64,000 nt of DNA from Anaerolineaceae bacterium (GTDB taxonomy: Bacteria; Chloroflexota; Anaerolineae; Anaerolineales; Anaerolineaceae): assembly GCA_029265815.1 (NCBI GenBank), contig JAJUGU010000010.1, positions 17,853 through 81,852 on the forward strand, read 5' to 3'. A model generated the notes under the pieces. That model saw nothing but the letters and a program-made list of their open reading frames with translations. It was not told the origin of the DNA and searched no databases. Both the position numbers and the translations under genes were made by a program. Below, in pieces: positions 63,783 through 64,000 of the stretch (positions are counted from its first letter, which is position 1; the number at the start of each line of letters is the position of its first letter).

Positions 63783-63828
63783 ATCTTATCTCCGCAGCCA
63801 ACTCAACTGGCTGACGCTCCTTCTCTAC

Positions 63829-64000
63829 CTACTCAATGATTTTTGTGATCACACCGGCGCCGACCGTCAGACCACCTTCACGAATAGCAAACTTTGAGCC
63901 CTGCTCCAACGCCACCGGAATGATCAGGTCGCATTCCATGGCCACATCGTCACCCGGCATAACCATCTCAACACCTTCCGGCAGCTTGATCGCTCCCGTC
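63829..64000 (-). CDS. tuf: Elongation factor Tu, C-terminal part (runs off the window)
   Basis: The 56 codons visible read [20 protein letters not shown] and end in [19 protein letters not shown], the domain III end of EF-Tu. The start lies beyond base 64000. A small hairpin (63796-63813, CAGCCA/TGGCTG) lies between it and rpmG. Confidence 0.97.
   Translation of the reverse strand, partial: TGAIKLPEGVEMVMPGDDVAMECDLIIPVALEQGSKFAIREGGLTVGAGVITKIIE

Overview
The window looks like a chromosomal core segment of a Chloroflexota bacterium, most likely class Anaerolineae. This is an inference from protein style: lipoproteins with Thr/Pro/Ala-rich linkers (repeated VATEAP), SH3b 'SGPG' repeats, a CAP-LysM-anchor protein, a SIMPL lipoprotein, a very long SecA without a zinc tail, and Gram-positive-like regulation (CIRCE, T-box, GAACnnnnGTTC SOS box). 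I see no insertion sequence, prophage, CRISPR array or defence island. It is mostly housekeeping DNA with short, readable control regions.

Layout. 0-3.8 kb (minus): ABC solute-binding lipoprotein, thioredoxin/CcdA-like fusion, ROK sugar kinase. 4-8.4 kb (plus): rplS, then peptidase C26, murI, homoserine dehydrogenase, folK, folP; a GH127 enzyme converges on folP. 10.6-18.7 kb: lpdA, a small membrane protein, giant secA, rpsA, a membrane protein. 19-23.5 kb: an M16 active/inactive pair, acpS, a phosphoesterase and a DUF4032-like protein. 24-27 kb: frr-uppS-cdsA and glpX. 27-31 kb (minus): SIMPL lipoprotein and a four-gene LiaF/PspC-type envelope cluster. 31-33 kb: cysK-cysE behind an apparent cysteine attenuator. 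33-35.4 kb (minus): CAP protein, CBS protein, surE. 35.6-42.2 kb: rpsB-tsf-pyrH, then a tRNA-Phe T-box and pheST. 42.2-49.7 kb (minus): CDGSH, aldo/keto reductase and kamA; then a KimA-like K+ permease downstream of a KdpDE-like pair. 49.8-55.6 kb: CIRCE-hrcA-grpE-dnaK-dnaJ-prmA. 55.6-59 kb (minus): DinB protein, an FmdB-CsoR-OsmC operon in which osmC is broken, and a repeat-rich SH3b lipoprotein. 59.2-60 kb: self-regulated lexA. 60-64 kb (minus): tuf-rpmG-tRNA-Trp-secE-nusG-rplK-rplA-rplJ-rplL.

The strongest unexpected element is at 31004-31252. A near-consensus promoter drives a 17-codon ORF (MNKVSLINCLCLRRGAI) with two Cys codons just before a set of mutually exclusive RNA pairings that end in an intrinsic terminator, directly upstream of cysK-cysE. 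It has the full logic of trp-type attenuation, here for cysteine.

Other points worth a second look are: the KdpDE-like pair lacking the KdpD sensor region next to a KimA-like permease; the SH3b lipoprotein whose loops are filled with IDDDxxW microrepeats; SecA with two large insertions; a CsoR-family repressor with Met at the usual His ligand and a perfect operator, followed by an OsmC pseudogene; and the rpsB-tsf-pyrH / frr-uppS-cdsA cluster split in two.
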